In this document: positions 20,983 through 31,154 of the stretch, in pieces | Numbering within the stretch: the stretch's first letter is position 1 | How the letters are laid out: every line of letters starts with the position of its first letter | From: Ectopseudomonas chengduensis | Lineage (GTDB): Bacteria; Pseudomonadota; Gammaproteobacteria; Pseudomonadales; Pseudomonadaceae | Assembly (NCBI RefSeq): GCF_900102635.1 | Contig: NZ_FMZQ01000008.1 | Location: 124,001 to 188,000, forward strand | DNA length: 64,000 nucleotides | Direction of reading: 5' to 3' | Notes under the pieces: generated by a model | Databases searched by the model: none | Seen by the model: the letters and a program-made list of their open reading frames with translations, nothing else | Told to the model about the DNA's origin: nothing | Position numbers and translations under genes: made by a program

Positions 20983-21011
20983 AGATGGGGGTAGCTCCCG
21001 TAAAAAACAAG
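20983..21011 (-). promoter_or_regulatory. Heat-shock (sigma-32/RpoH) promoter of lon
   Basis: On the minus strand CTTGTTT (21005-21011) and CCCCATCT (20983-20990) are separated by 14 bp. This matches the RpoH consensus CTTGAAA-N13-17-CCCCATnT closely, and it sits 60 bp upstream of the lon start codon. Confidence 0.7.
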
Positions 21012-21030
21012 CGCAATGTCCACAAAAGCG

Positions 21031-21054
21031 AAGGGGCCCGAGGGGCCCCTTCTT
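21031..21054 (-). terminator. Terminator downstream of clpX
   Basis: GC-rich stem AAGGGGCCC / GGGCCCCTT (21031-21051) between clpX and lon. The minus-strand side carries a short T-rich tail. Confidence 0.6.
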
Positions 21055-21072
21055 TGCATCGTGTAACAGCCG

Positions 21073-22353
<1,281 letters not shown>

Positions 22354-22386
22354 TCGATCAATCCAATACGGTAGGCTTGAAACACA

Positions 22387-22415
22387 AGATGAAGGCAAAT
22401 GCGGGCATTTTCAAG
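22387..22415 (-). promoter_or_regulatory. Possible heat-shock promoter of clpX
   Basis: On the minus strand a perfect CTTGAAA (22409-22415) and CTTCATCT (22387-22394) are separated by 14 bp. The -35 is consensus for RpoH; the -10 has two mismatches to CCCCATnT. Confidence 0.5.
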
Positions 22416-22460
22416 GGCGCAAGTCGCGCCAGTGAAGGATGCCCACAGCCGGCGCCTCAT

Positions 22461-23102
<642 letters not shown>

Positions 23103-23143
23103 GTCTTGCGCTCACTCCCTAATAGTCATGTCTCAAATACACA

Positions 23144-23167
23144 TAAGCCAGCACGGAGGCTGGCTTA
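23144..23167 (-). terminator. Hairpin between tig and clpP
   Basis: Stem TAAGCCAGC (23144-23152) / GCTGGCTTA (23159-23167) just downstream of tig. It may attenuate rather than fully stop transcription into clpP. Confidence 0.5.
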
Positions 23168-23196
23168 AGGTGGTGTACTCGAACGAGGTTACCAGA

Positions 23197-24507
23197 TCAG
23201 TCGGCTTTAGGAGCTTCCGCCGGCTTGACTGCGTCTTCGTAGGAAACCGCTTTATCGGTCACGTTGGCCTTCTGCAGAACAGTATCTACAACTTGCTCTT
23301 CCAGTACAACCGAACGCACTTCGTTCATTTGCTGGTCGTTCTTGTAGTACCAGGCAACGACCTGCTCAGGCTCCTGGTAAGCCGAGGCCATCTCTTCGAT
23401 CAGCTCGCGCACGCGGGCTTCGTCAGGCTTGAGTTCGAACTGCTTGACCACTTCAGCGACGATCAGACCCAGCACCACACGGCGCTTGGCTTGCTCTTCG
23501 AACAGCTCGGCCGGCAGTTGGTCAGGCTTGATGTTGCCACCGAATTGCTGAACGGCCTGCACGCGCAGACGATTCACTTCGTTACCGATCAGCGCCTTCG
23601 GCACCTCGACCGGGTTGGCAGCCAGCAGACCGTCCATTACCTGGTTCTTAATCTTGGACTTGATGGCCTGACGCAGTTCACGCTCCATGTTCTTCCGAAC
23701 TTCGACACGGAAACCTTCCAGACCGCCGTCCTTGATACCGAACAGGGCGAAGAACTCGTCGTTCAGCTCAGGCAGTTGCGGAGCGGAAACGCTGTTTACG
23801 GTAACGGTGAACTCGGCGGTTTTGCCGGCCAGATCGAGGTTCTGATAGTCCTCGGGGAAGGTCGGGTTGATCACGCGCTCTTCACCAGCCTTGACACCGA
23901 CCAGGGCGTCTTCGAAGCCCGGGATCATGCGGCCGGAGCCCAGCACCAGCTGGGTGCCCTTGGCGCTACCGCCAGCGAATGCTTCGCCGTCGATCTTGCC
24001 GACGAAATCGATGTTCAGCTGATCGCCGTTCTCGGCAGCGCGCTCAACAGCTTCGAAACGAGTGTTCTGCTTGCGCAGGATGTCGAGCATGTTGTCGACG
24101 TCACTGTCAGCCACATCGGCTTCGAGGCGCTCGATGGCGATGGACTCGAAACCGGAAACCTGAAACTCGGGGAATACTTCGAAGGTAGCGACATATTCCA
24201 GATCCTTGCCCTTCTCGAAGGACTTCGGCTCTACAGCCGGAGCGCCGGCCGGGTTCAGCTTCTGCTCGACCACGGCCTCATAGAAGGTAGCCTGGATCAG
24301 GTCGCCCAGCGCTTCCTGACGAGCGGCATCTTCATAGCGCTGACGAATCACGCTCATCGGCACCTTGCCAGGACGGAAGCCAGGAACCTTGGCACGACGG
24401 GCAGTCTGTTGCAGACGCTTGTTGACTTCGGTCTCGATGCGCTCGACGGGTACGCCGACAGTCATGCGGCGCTCAAGAGCAGAAGTGCTTTCAACAGAAA
24501 CTTGCAT
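23197..24507 (-). CDS. tig: Trigger factor
   Basis: A 436-residue ribosome-associated chaperone with peptidyl-prolyl isomerase activity. It has the N-terminal ribosome-binding domain with the signature loop GFRPGKVP, the FKBP-type PPIase domain (about 150-245, [25 protein letters not shown]) and a helical C-terminal substrate-cradle domain. The ATG at 24507 gives [15 protein letters not shown] and follows a GAGGAA site; an ATG at 24531 has no good site. It is the last host gene before the prophage remnant. Confidence 0.96.
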   Translation of the reverse strand: MQVSVESTSALERRMTVGVPVERIETEVNKRLQQTARRAKVPGFRPGKVPMSVIRQRYEDAARQEALGDLIQATFYEAVVEQKLNPAGAPAVEPKSFEKGKDLEYVATFEVFPEFQVSGFESIAIERLEADVADSDVDNMLDILRKQNTRFEAVERAAENGDQLNIDFVGKIDGEAFAGGSAKGTQLVLGSGRMIPGFEDALVGVKAGEERVINPTFPEDYQNLDLAGKTAEFTVTVNSVSAPQLPELNDEFFALFGIKDGGLEGFRVEVRKNMERELRQAIKSKIKNQVMDGLLAANPVEVPKALIGNEVNRLRVQAVQQFGGNIKPDQLPAELFEEQAKRRVVLGLIVAEVVKQFELKPDEARVRELIEEMASAYQEPEQVVAWYYKNDQQMNEVRSVVLEEQVVDTVLQKANVTDKAVSYEDAVKPAEAPKAD

Positions 24508-24634
24508 GGATATTCCTCGTTGCACAGACATAAGCCGGCTCGAACCGGCCCCGAATCAAGGCCAAGCATTCTAGAGGGTCAATGTGCAGAAGTCACCCTA
24601 GAAGCAGGCGGCAGTCGGGAGGGGCTATATAAAG

Positions 24635-24661
24635 ATGGTGCGGACGGAGAGACTCGAACTC
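24635..24661 (+). repeat. attL-like core: 3' end of tRNA-Leu duplicated
   Basis: These 27 bp are identical to 31155-31181. On the minus strand they read as the T-arm 3' half, the acceptor strand and CCA of tRNA-Leu. The sequence inward of the repeat does not continue the tRNA, so this is an att copy and not a tRNA gene. Confidence 0.8.
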
Positions 24662-24731
24662 ACCACACCCCGACTGCCAGGCCTGGAGGCCTTGATTTGT
24701 GTGAATGGGCGCAAGTGCGTGAGCGTGAATC

Positions 24732-24751
24732 TGTTCCCAGCTTGTTCCCAG
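24732..24751 (+). repeat. Putative integrase arm-type sites, left end
   Basis: Two TGTTCCCAG repeats (TTCCCA at 24734-24739 and 24745-24750) are spaced exactly 11 bp apart, about 70 bp inside the left att core. Similar repeats occur at the right end in the same orientation. Confidence 0.5.
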
Positions 24752-25037
24752 TGAGAACGAGCACGGGTGCTCAGCACCGCAGGCGGCGGCATTCTACACG
24801 GATTTATTTTGAGGCAAAGCAAAAAGGTAATTTTGGCAATCGGCATGCTCTATATGCCTGAAAGCCAGCTTTATCAAAGGGTTAGCGTGGATTCAGAAAC
24901 GTCATAAATTGGTAAGCCCCAGGCAAGGAAATCACCTAACCAGGCGACTAAAGCGACTCAAATTAAAACCCTTAAAAATCAATAACATAAAATAAATCAC
25001 CGTCCTTCTCAAGCGCACTAATAACAGTCGCACCGAT

Positions 25038-26175
25038 ATGCCCGGCAGCCAGGAGCCGCGCCTTATCAGCATCGAGCTGACTGACAATCGCGAGCTGGAG
25101 GCCGACCAGCGCGACTTCACCATCAGTGACCACGACGGCCTGCTCGCCATCCCACCGCGCGGCGCCACCCTAAACTTGTGGTAACACCGGGCTGATCGAC
25201 AAAGGCACCTACACCGTCGACGAAACCGAGCACAGCGGCGCGCCGGACATCCTCTGCATTCGCGCCCGCCGCGCTGACTTGCGCGGCGGCCTCAAGGTGC
25301 GCCGGGAACGTTCCTGGGACGCCACACCACTGGCCTTCATCATCAGCGCCATCGCCGCCTATGGCCTCACCCCGCTGGTCAGCGCCGTGCTCGCCGGCAT
25401 CGAGCTGCTGCAGGTCGATCAGGCCAATGAGTCAGACGCCAACCTGCTCAGCCGCCTCGGCCGCGAGCATGACGCCATCGCCACCATCAAAGCCGGCCGG
25501 CTGCTGTTCCTGCCCACCGGCAAGGCCACCACCGCCAGCGGCCTCGCCCTGCCCCACGTCACCCTCACCAGGGCAGACGGCGACCAACACCGCTTTCTGC
25601 AGGCCGACCGCGACGCCTACACCGGCGTCAAGGCCTACTACTACGACGTAAACAGCGCGGACAAAAAAGAGGCCATCGCCGGCGCCGGCGACAACCTCAA
25701 GGAACTGCGCCACAGCTACACCGAACAGGCCAGCGCCCTGCAGGCCGCCCGCGCCGAGTGGAAGCGCCTACAGCGTGGCACCGCCACGCTCAGCTACACC
25801 CTGGCCAAGGGCCGCCCCGAGCTGATCCCCGACCAGACCTACAGCCTCACCGGCATCAAGGCCGAGATTGCCGCCATCGTCTGGCTCGGCGGCAACATCC
25901 GCCACAGCTTCACCCCCGACGCCTTCACCACGTCCCTGGATCTGGAATCGCAATTGCCGGACGGCGACGATATCGCCGGCCTGGCCGACCAGGGCGCCGG
26001 CTATACCGGCATCGTCGCCTGGTACCGCGACGCCACGACCGGCAAGCAACACAAGATCACCGAGGGCGACCAGAGCAACCCGCGCCGCCTCACCCACCTC
26101 TACGAGAGCAAGCCCAGCGCGCAGCGGGCGGTCAAGCGGGAGTGGATGCGCACTCAGCACGCTGAGTCGCTGTAA
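25038..26175 (+). pseudogene. Phage late control gene D protein (P2 gpD-like), frameshifted
   Basis: A remnant of the P2-type tail/late-control D protein. The first segment (25038-25187) reads PRLISIELTDNRELEADQRDF ... IPPRGATLNLW and then hits TAA. The homologous sequence resumes in another frame (GLIDKGTYTVDETEHSGAPD) and continues open to 26175, ending KREWMRTQHAESL. A small deletion of the family's LGW-type segment probably accompanies the frameshift, and about 25-30 N-terminal residues are missing. Its 3' part, from 25878, is duplicated at 27564. The intact-looking 298-residue open frame from 25279 is therefore only part of the ancestral gene. Confidence 0.75.
25878..25988 (+). repeat. 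111-bp direct repeat, copy 1 (gene D 3' region)
   Basis: Identical base for base to 27564-27674. Similarity continues with mismatches for roughly another 150 bp in both copies. Confidence 0.85.
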
Positions 26176-26335
26176 CAGCTACATCACCAGACTAGCGTCG
26201 AAATCGAAGCTATCTGACAACCAGTTGTAAGATTTGCCAGCAACATAGCCCTCGACTATACCAATTAAATAGCCTGTCATTCTAAAACCACTAGCCAGCA
26301 TAACAATAAAGCGAGTTATTTCAGGGAAGACCTAA

Positions 26336-27511
26336 ATGATCACGTTAGCAATGGCCCGCTGGACAATCTCCCTCATTCATAGCAGTCCAATACCTGGTTT
26401 TTTTCTCGAACAAGGTAATCGCCATAATTTCCACATGGATATGGTTGCCATGTACAATCGTGACCTAATTGCAGACGTTGGGTATGAAGGTGCCGCACAT
26501 ACGGAATATAGCAATAACGACGAGACGTATATTTCTTGGGTAACTCAAGCTTTTATAACTGTTCCATGCCTTCGACTCGAATTAGAAGACCCCAACGGCG
26601 AATTCATGCTTTATATCAGGGAGGTAGATCGCAACCACACTCGTACATTAGCACTATCCAATCCGCAAGTATTACTTTCATTACTTGACATTCTGAATGT
26701 GCCTTCCGTTGCCTCAAAAATTGTTGACTACTTGAGTGTGAAGGACGCTGCCTCACTTGGCTCTACCACCAAGCAGGTAAGAGCTTCGATTGGGTATGAC
26801 CCTTTCAAGGGCCACAATCGCCATGAAATGCTCGGCTCAACCAGCCACTTGTTCAACAACAGTCGCAAGGATTTAATTGAAGCATTGGCACTGCATGCGT
26901 TCAACAATATCTACGACGTTATACAGCCGCATGTAAAAAAAGGAGGTCTATCCAGAAGGCTGGACCTACAAGTAAAAAATATATCAACAAGAACCACATT
27001 CGGGAAGTATGCAAGACCACTTATAGCAACCAACTGTTTAGCGCTAACCACAACAGCCAGTGGCGAAACAGAGGGCGCCGTGAATTTCATTTTCAATGAC
27101 CGGCAAGCCCTCCTCGACAACAGCGAGCTCCATCTTAGAGCGGGGGATTACGACCGAATATCTAACATGCACGCTGAATTACGTCTAATGGAGCGCCAAC
27201 ACGACAGAGGCATTTTTCGACCTATATACGTGGATAAGCTTTGCTGCCCATTTTGCGCTGTACAATTCATTGCTATGGGGCTCATTAGCTTTACCCCTGG
27301 GGCCGTGAACAACACGCTGGCCTGGTATACATTTACGCCTTACATCATTTATTTTAAATCACGCCGTGCACGCATGTGGGGCCAAGATATAGAAAGTAAG
27401 TTTTCGCAACTTACACCAAGCGAAAAGTCATACTTTTTATATAAGCTCGCATTGGCGTGCTCCCTAACAAAGCATAATGTGCCCATCCCTATGTATCGAA
27501 TCAATTTCTAG
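26336..27511 (+). CDS. Putative deaminase-fold protein with F-box-like segment (prophage cargo)
   Basis: A 391-residue protein that I do not recognise as a named family. Near the C-terminus it has a deaminase-type zinc site: H279-A-E281 in SNMHAELRLMERQ, and C304-P-F-C307 in KLCCPFCAVQF, 23 residues later. This matches the HxE ... CxxC pattern of the cytidine deaminase superfamily, including bacterial toxin deaminases such as DddA (HVE ... CGFC). Residues about 120-152 (NVPSVASKIVDYLSVKDAAS then LGSTTKQVRAS) resemble an F-box. No signal peptide is evident. An AGGGAAG site precedes the ATG. The gene is much AT-richer than the chromosome and lies between two copies of the phage gene D 3' end. 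The activity and target (nucleotide, DNA or RNA) are inference; an immunity gene was not seen. Confidence 0.6.
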   Translation: MITLAMARWTISLIHSSPIPGFFLEQGNRHNFHMDMVAMYNRDLIADVGYEGAAHTEYSNNDETYISWVTQAFITVPCLRLELEDPNGEFMLYIREVDRNHTRTLALSNPQVLLSLLDILNVPSVASKIVDYLSVKDAASLGSTTKQVRASIGYDPFKGHNRHEMLGSTSHLFNNSRKDLIEALALHAFNNIYDVIQPHVKKGGLSRRLDLQVKNISTRTTFGKYARPLIATNCLALTTTASGETEGAVNFIFNDRQALLDNSELHLRAGDYDRISNMHAELRLMERQHDRGIFRPIYVDKLCCPFCAVQFIAMGLISFTPGAVNNTLAWYTFTPYIIYFKSRRARMWGQDIESKFSQLTPSEKSYFLYKLALACSLTKHNVPIPMYRINF

Positions 27512-27554
27512 ACGCGCCCGAGCCACAACGTTCTAACTCGCATCACGGCGGCAA

Positions 27555-27849
27555 CAGCGCTGCCGTCTGGCTCGGCGGCAACATCCGCCACAGCTTCACC
27601 CCCGACGCCTTCACCACGTCCCTGGATCTGGAATCGCAATTGCCGGACGGCGACGATATCGCCGGCCTGGCCGATGAGAATGCCGGCTATACCGGCGTGC
27701 TGGCCTGGTACCGCGACGCCAAGACCGGCCAGCAACACAAGCTCACCGAGGGCGACCAGACCCCCCCCCCGAAGCGCCTCACCCACCTGTACGCCAGCAA
27801 GGCCAGAGCGCAGCGGGCGGTTAGACGAGAGTTTGCTTCGCAGCCTTGA
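27555..27849 (+). pseudogene. Second copy of gene D C-terminal fragment
   Basis: An in-frame 3' fragment of the late-control D gene encoding AAVWLGGNIRHSFTPDAF ... VRREFASQP. It is collinear with the last ~95 codons of the first copy but diverges after 27674. It has no start or upstream domain. A run of ten C residues at 27761-27770 replaces the AGCAACCCG-type sequence of copy 1. It probably marks a recombination junction left when the deaminase cassette was acquired. Confidence 0.75.
27564..27674 (+). repeat. 111-bp direct repeat, copy 2 (gene D 3' region)
   Basis: Identical to 25878-25988; the two copies bracket the deaminase gene. Confidence 0.85.
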
Positions 27850-27910
27850 AAGGGCATGGCTTTATGCCATGCTCCATGGTGTATACCCCAAATCCCAGGG
27901 AAGATTCATC

Positions 27911-28963
27911 ATGAAACTCGCTCTCCAGAGTCTGACGATCGTCGCCTGTGTGGCACTGCAAGCGTGTTCAATCCTCTCTCCATACACCCCCGTAGCGGAG
28001 GTTTACTGCTCCGAGACAACAGGGGACAGCAAGCCTGACCCTAAATCAGGTAAAGAAATGGCTTGCCACTTCAGCCGTGAGTACGAGTCAAACGCAATCA
28101 CCGCTTCGTATTACTCAAGCACGTCAACCATTGCCTTAGCGGGAGTTCTAGGGTTAGGCGCTTACAAAGCGGCTGTTGCAAGTAGCGGCCACCAATACCT
28201 TGCACTCGCAGCAGGTGGAGGTGCTCTCTATGGCACTGGTTTGGCTTTATACAAACCCACCAGAGAGCAAATCTGGATGGGGGGCTCGGCTGCAATGTCT
28301 TGTCTCATTGAATTCTATAGCGTATTCGATACTAAAGAAGCAGTAGAACTTTATGGAAAGAACCATACAGCTTTAGAGCCATATGAGGGCAGATACAACG
28401 CAGCAATCAAGATTGCACATAAGTACGACCTGCAGATGAAGACCAACATTCGCATTACGGCTAACGCTGTAAATAGACTACAAAGTAATTTACAGCCCAC
28501 CACAGCCGAATCTTACAAAGCAGTATCAGATGCAGTGCAAGAAAGCATGCCGTCTAAAGACAAAAATCTTAGACTCGATGACAATGTAGATCCAAACGTG
28601 CTAGCGGTTATTAATTGGATTGATTCAGTAGAAGAGCGACATGCGGAAATTCAAAGAGATTCATTAAAGCCTCAATGCAGCATATTTAGCTCAGACTTTG
28701 TGATTGCAGGCTTTCCAAGCAACGGCAAGCTCACCATAAAGATTGGAGAAACAAAGAATTACCAGATACTTGATGGCTCTGGCTTCTTTACTATCAAGTC
28801 ATCACCAGAGTCCACGGCAATTGAATCAAAGTTTGAGTCAAACAACGGTATTCGCTCAATTGTGCTCAAAGGGAAGACGAAAACCACAGCACCTGTATTC
28901 CTTACCTTCATTGACTCAGATACAGGAGTTTCGAGAACCCTAGAGGTGACAGTGACCGATTAG
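27911..28963 (+). CDS. Uncharacterised lipoprotein (prophage cargo)
   Basis: A 350-residue protein with a type II signal peptide (MKLALQSLTIVACVALQAC, lipidated Cys19). Two Gly/Ala-rich hydrophobic stretches follow at about 73-90 and 96-115 (TIALAGVLGLGAYKAAVASS and YLALAAGGGALYGTGLALY), which could be membrane-inserting helices. Then comes a helical region and a C-terminal part with beta-rich sequence (KLTIKIGETKNYQILDGSG). It resembles no family I can name. An AGGGAAG site precedes the ATG, and a terminator follows. Base composition is AT-rich compared with the flanks. An envelope or exclusion function is possible but unproven. Confidence 0.7.
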   Translation: MKLALQSLTIVACVALQACSILSPYTPVAEVYCSETTGDSKPDPKSGKEMACHFSREYESNAITASYYSSTSTIALAGVLGLGAYKAAVASSGHQYLALAAGGGALYGTGLALYKPTREQIWMGGSAAMSCLIEFYSVFDTKEAVELYGKNHTALEPYEGRYNAAIKIAHKYDLQMKTNIRITANAVNRLQSNLQPTTAESYKAVSDAVQESMPSKDKNLRLDDNVDPNVLAVINWIDSVEERHAEIQRDSLKPQCSIFSSDFVIAGFPSNGKLTIKIGETKNYQILDGSGFFTIKSSPESTAIESKFESNNGIRSIVLKGKTKTTAPVFLTFIDSDTGVSRTLEVTVTD

Positions 28964-28978
28964 GTTCTGTCTCTTGAG

Positions 28979-29009
28979 AAAGCCCCGCATCGGCGGGGCT
29001 TCTTCTTTC
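28979..29009 (+). terminator. Terminator after cargo lipoprotein
   Basis: Stem AGCCCCGC (28981-28988) / GCGGGGCT (28993-29000) followed by TTCTTCTTTC. Confidence 0.7.
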
Positions 29010-29172
29010 ACTTGGGCGAATCTCGCGTCACCATGGCTTCAATCGCACGGCGCATAAACGCCTGTTCGCCCTGATCAAGCTGGCGATAGAACCTCAGCAA
29101 TAGCCGTTCCTCTGGCGTGACCCACTCTTGTAAGGGCTGCACACCCTGATCCTCAGGTTGACCGGCGCAGCC
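29008..29172 (-). pseudogene. C-terminal relic of a small regulator (possible phage repressor)
   Basis: On the minus strand an open segment reads QPEDQGVQPLQEWVTPEERL then LLRFYRQLDQGEQAFMRRAI and ends TRDSPK at a TGA. The helix EERLLLRFYRQLDQGEQAFMRRAIEAM resembles the tail of phage or Xre-type repressors. It has no convincing start codon or DNA-binding domain because a stop lies just upstream. The assignment is weak. The rest of the gap 29173-29389 shows no gene I can support. Confidence 0.3.
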
Positions 29173-29389
29173 TCTCGAACATCACTACGCATCTGCATAC
29201 TCCGTCATTGGCAGTTGTCCGCAGACCATACTGCCGCTTCAGGATATGCACGCTCCTAAGCACCGGCTGCAGGGCACCGGCTTCAACCATCCAGGGGCTC
29301 AACTCCCCCAAAGCATGAGTAACAGATGAACAAGACCACTCCGCGATGTTAAATTGCCTGCTTTGCACTCCTGGACAGCGAGACACCGA

Positions 29390-30382
29390 ATGGATGCGCT
29401 TTACCTAATAGCAGTTATCTACCTGTATTTCCCTATCATGTGGGGGCTGCTTGCCAACCACGCCAGTCGTCATGGTCACCCGGATATCTCAACAGCTCGG
29501 TACGCCATAAAACTCGCCAAAACACTTGAGCGCGACGAAAGAACCATTTATTTTCTTTCAGTCATATTTGCACTCTTCCTGCCTTTAGCCTTTTATTCTA
29601 TTTTAACAAAGAGCAGTGATGGTCTTGTCACATCCTCGGCAGTTACACTACTTCTAATAGCCACCGTATTGTCCGCCATATCAGTATTCACCTCCCCAAC
29701 AATTAGAGCGATATACAAGAAATACACCGCACAACTGAATGCCAGTGCAGTAATTTTAGTGGCAGTAAACTATTCAGTAGCGACTAGCTACGCAGAAGGT
29801 GTGATTGGACACCTGACAGGCGTTAGAGCCAGCGAACTACCAACAGCCATGTCTTGGCTGAGCATCATTATGGTTCCGCTCGCATGGATAACCATGTTAG
29901 CAACTGTATTCCTGGTATTGTATGCAGCAGCCCTATTTGGCGCAGGTGTTAAATCAGGGGTGAAGAAGCCACTGAGCAGCCCATTGGGTCAGGTACATGT
30001 TAAGTCTCGTGCACCCGAAGAACACACCAAGCTTTATGCGCTCTCGTTTTGCTGCGCAATTCTGGCGCTGAACCCTATAATTCTTATAAGCGCGCTACTT
30101 AAAACGGACTGGGCAGAAACAAAGATCCGCGAGCAACTTGTGAGCGCCAGCTTTCATATTAAACCGAAAGCCTGTGACCTTGATGAAGTCGAGGGTGCAA
30201 AAATTGCTCTCTTAGAGGTAGGCAAAGCAATAATCGCAATTCCCGACCAAAGATACGGCTATAAGTTCGGGCTAGTACAGTGCACAAGAGAGTGGATGAC
30301 GCCTGACGAGTTTAGGAAAGCGTACAACACAGAAGTCGCCGAGAAATCGCAGAGGCAATCTTCGTCAGCCGACATCAACTAG
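29390..30382 (+). CDS. Uncharacterised multi-pass membrane protein (prophage cargo)
   Basis: A 330-residue protein with about five or six hydrophobic segments: MDALYLIAVIYLYFPIMWGL at the N-terminus, YFLSVIFALFLPLAFYSIL, SSAVTLLLIATVLSAISVF, a weaker one at ASAVILVAVNYSVATSY, WLSIIMVPLAWITMLATVFL, and LYALSFCCAILALNPIILIS. A soluble C-terminal domain of about 85 residues follows. No family is recognised. The ATG at 29390 is chosen; an in-frame TTG at 29354 is weaker. The gene is AT-rich and lies between phage relics, so it is probably a moron-type cargo gene. Superinfection exclusion or abortive infection would be reasonable hypotheses. Confidence 0.65.
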   Translation: MDALYLIAVIYLYFPIMWGLLANHASRHGHPDISTARYAIKLAKTLERDERTIYFLSVIFALFLPLAFYSILTKSSDGLVTSSAVTLLLIATVLSAISVFTSPTIRAIYKKYTAQLNASAVILVAVNYSVATSYAEGVIGHLTGVRASELPTAMSWLSIIMVPLAWITMLATVFLVLYAAALFGAGVKSGVKKPLSSPLGQVHVKSRAPEEHTKLYALSFCCAILALNPIILISALLKTDWAETKIREQLVSASFHIKPKACDLDEVEGAKIALLEVGKAIIAIPDQRYGYKFGLVQCTREWMTPDEFRKAYNTEVAEKSQRQSSSADIN

Positions 30383-30399
30383 ATTCACAACGGATCGCC

Positions 30400-30865
30400 C
30401 ACCAGCACGGCCTTGCCGATATCGCCCTCGCATTCCCCCTCACCGGGGCGCCTTCCCAGGGGGCCGCGAATGCGCCGCCACCTGCCCGGGGCTGGACCTC
30501 AAGCAGTTCGACAACAAGCTGTACGAGAACCCCGGCAACCGCCCGCTGACGGACGAACAAGTGCGCCAGCTGGAGAAGGTCGCCGGCACCAGCTATCTGC
30601 CCGACTACCTCACCAGCCTCTACAACGGCGTTTACGTCCCCTGCCCGAGCTGACAGACACGGACAACATTGACCTGCTGGCCCGCGCCATGGGCACGGCG
30701 GTAAAGCGCGGCAAGGTCGACGCGATGATCCTCAAGGCCCTGGAAGACGGGCAAATCGACGAAGCCGAGCTGGCCAGCATCATCACCGCCCACCGCCAGC
30801 ACATCGCCGCGCGCCACGCCGAAGTGGGCGCCATCCTCGCCCTGCACAGGAAGCCCCAGCCATGA
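30400..30865 (+). pseudogene. Phage CII/YmfL-like regulatory protein, frameshifted
   Basis: Two reading frames joined near 30645 recreate a plausible regulator. The first gives GLDLKQFDNKLYENPGNRPL then TDEQVRQLEKVAGTSYLPDY and LTSLYNGVYV. The second gives LPELTDTDNIDLLARAMGTA ... LASIITAHRQHIAARHAEVG. The pattern (DNA-binding helices, YNGVYVPLPE hinge, C-terminal helix pair) resembles the YmfL/phage CII-type regulators of P2-like phages. The 5' part before GLDLKQ is also out of frame. It lies on the plus strand toward the integrase remnant. Confidence 0.5.
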
Positions 30866-30924
30866 CCACCAACAGCGGCGGTTACAAGTGCCTCTGCCCA
30901 GCCTGCGTCAGCCGTATGGAAGCA

Positions 30925-31021
30925 CACGACAATCGCAATGCTCGAACGTCATTACGGCAAGTACATCAGCAAGGACGGCCCGGACATGATCCCGCTCCTG
31001 GAGCACGCGCTAAAGCTGTGA
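30925..31021 (+). pseudogene. C-terminal remnant of a phage tyrosine integrase
   Basis: About 30 codons, TIAMLERHYGKYISKDGPDM then IPLLEHALKL and a TGA at 31019-31021. The motif MLERHYGKY contains the final part of the tyrosine-recombinase catalytic domain, including the nucleophile Tyr region or its immediate C-terminal tail in related phage integrases. The bulk of the gene is gone. The position next to the tRNA-Leu att site and the direction toward it suit an integrase. Sequence upstream to 30866 is not assignable. Confidence 0.5.
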
Positions 31022-31041
31022 ATCCAGGCCCTAGAAACGAC

Positions 31042-31070
31042 AAAAGGCAGCCCTCGCAGGCTGCCTTTTT
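31042..31070 (+). terminator. Terminator after integrase remnant
   Basis: 10-bp stem AAAGGCAGCC (31043-31052) / GGCTGCCTTT (31059-31068) ending in a T run. Confidence 0.75.
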
Positions 31071-31079
31071 CGTTCCACC

Positions 31080-31108
31080 ATTCCCAAAGTGTTCCCAAAA
31101 CGCTCCCA
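31080..31108 (+). repeat. Putative integrase arm-type sites, right end
   Basis: Three repeats, ATTCCCA, GTTCCCA and GCTCCCA (cores 31081-31086, 31092-31097, 31103-31108), at exact 11-bp spacing, 47-74 bp inside the right att core. They match the two repeats near the left core. Confidence 0.5.
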
Positions 31109-31154
31109 TCTGAGAAGCGATCCGGCTAGAACCCCCGGAAATACTGGCTTGTAC

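Noticed and set aside
24635..24720. A tRNA gene at the left att site
   Set aside because: Only the T-arm half, acceptor strand and CCA are present; the sequence inward cannot form a D-arm or anticodon arm.
25279..26175. A complete 298-residue gene
   Set aside because: It is an internal start within the frameshifted gene D; homologous N-terminal sequence lies upstream in another frame.
29153..29386. 77-residue minus-strand open frame in the prophage gap
   Set aside because: No ribosome-binding site, no family resemblance, and it ends in the middle of another relic segment.
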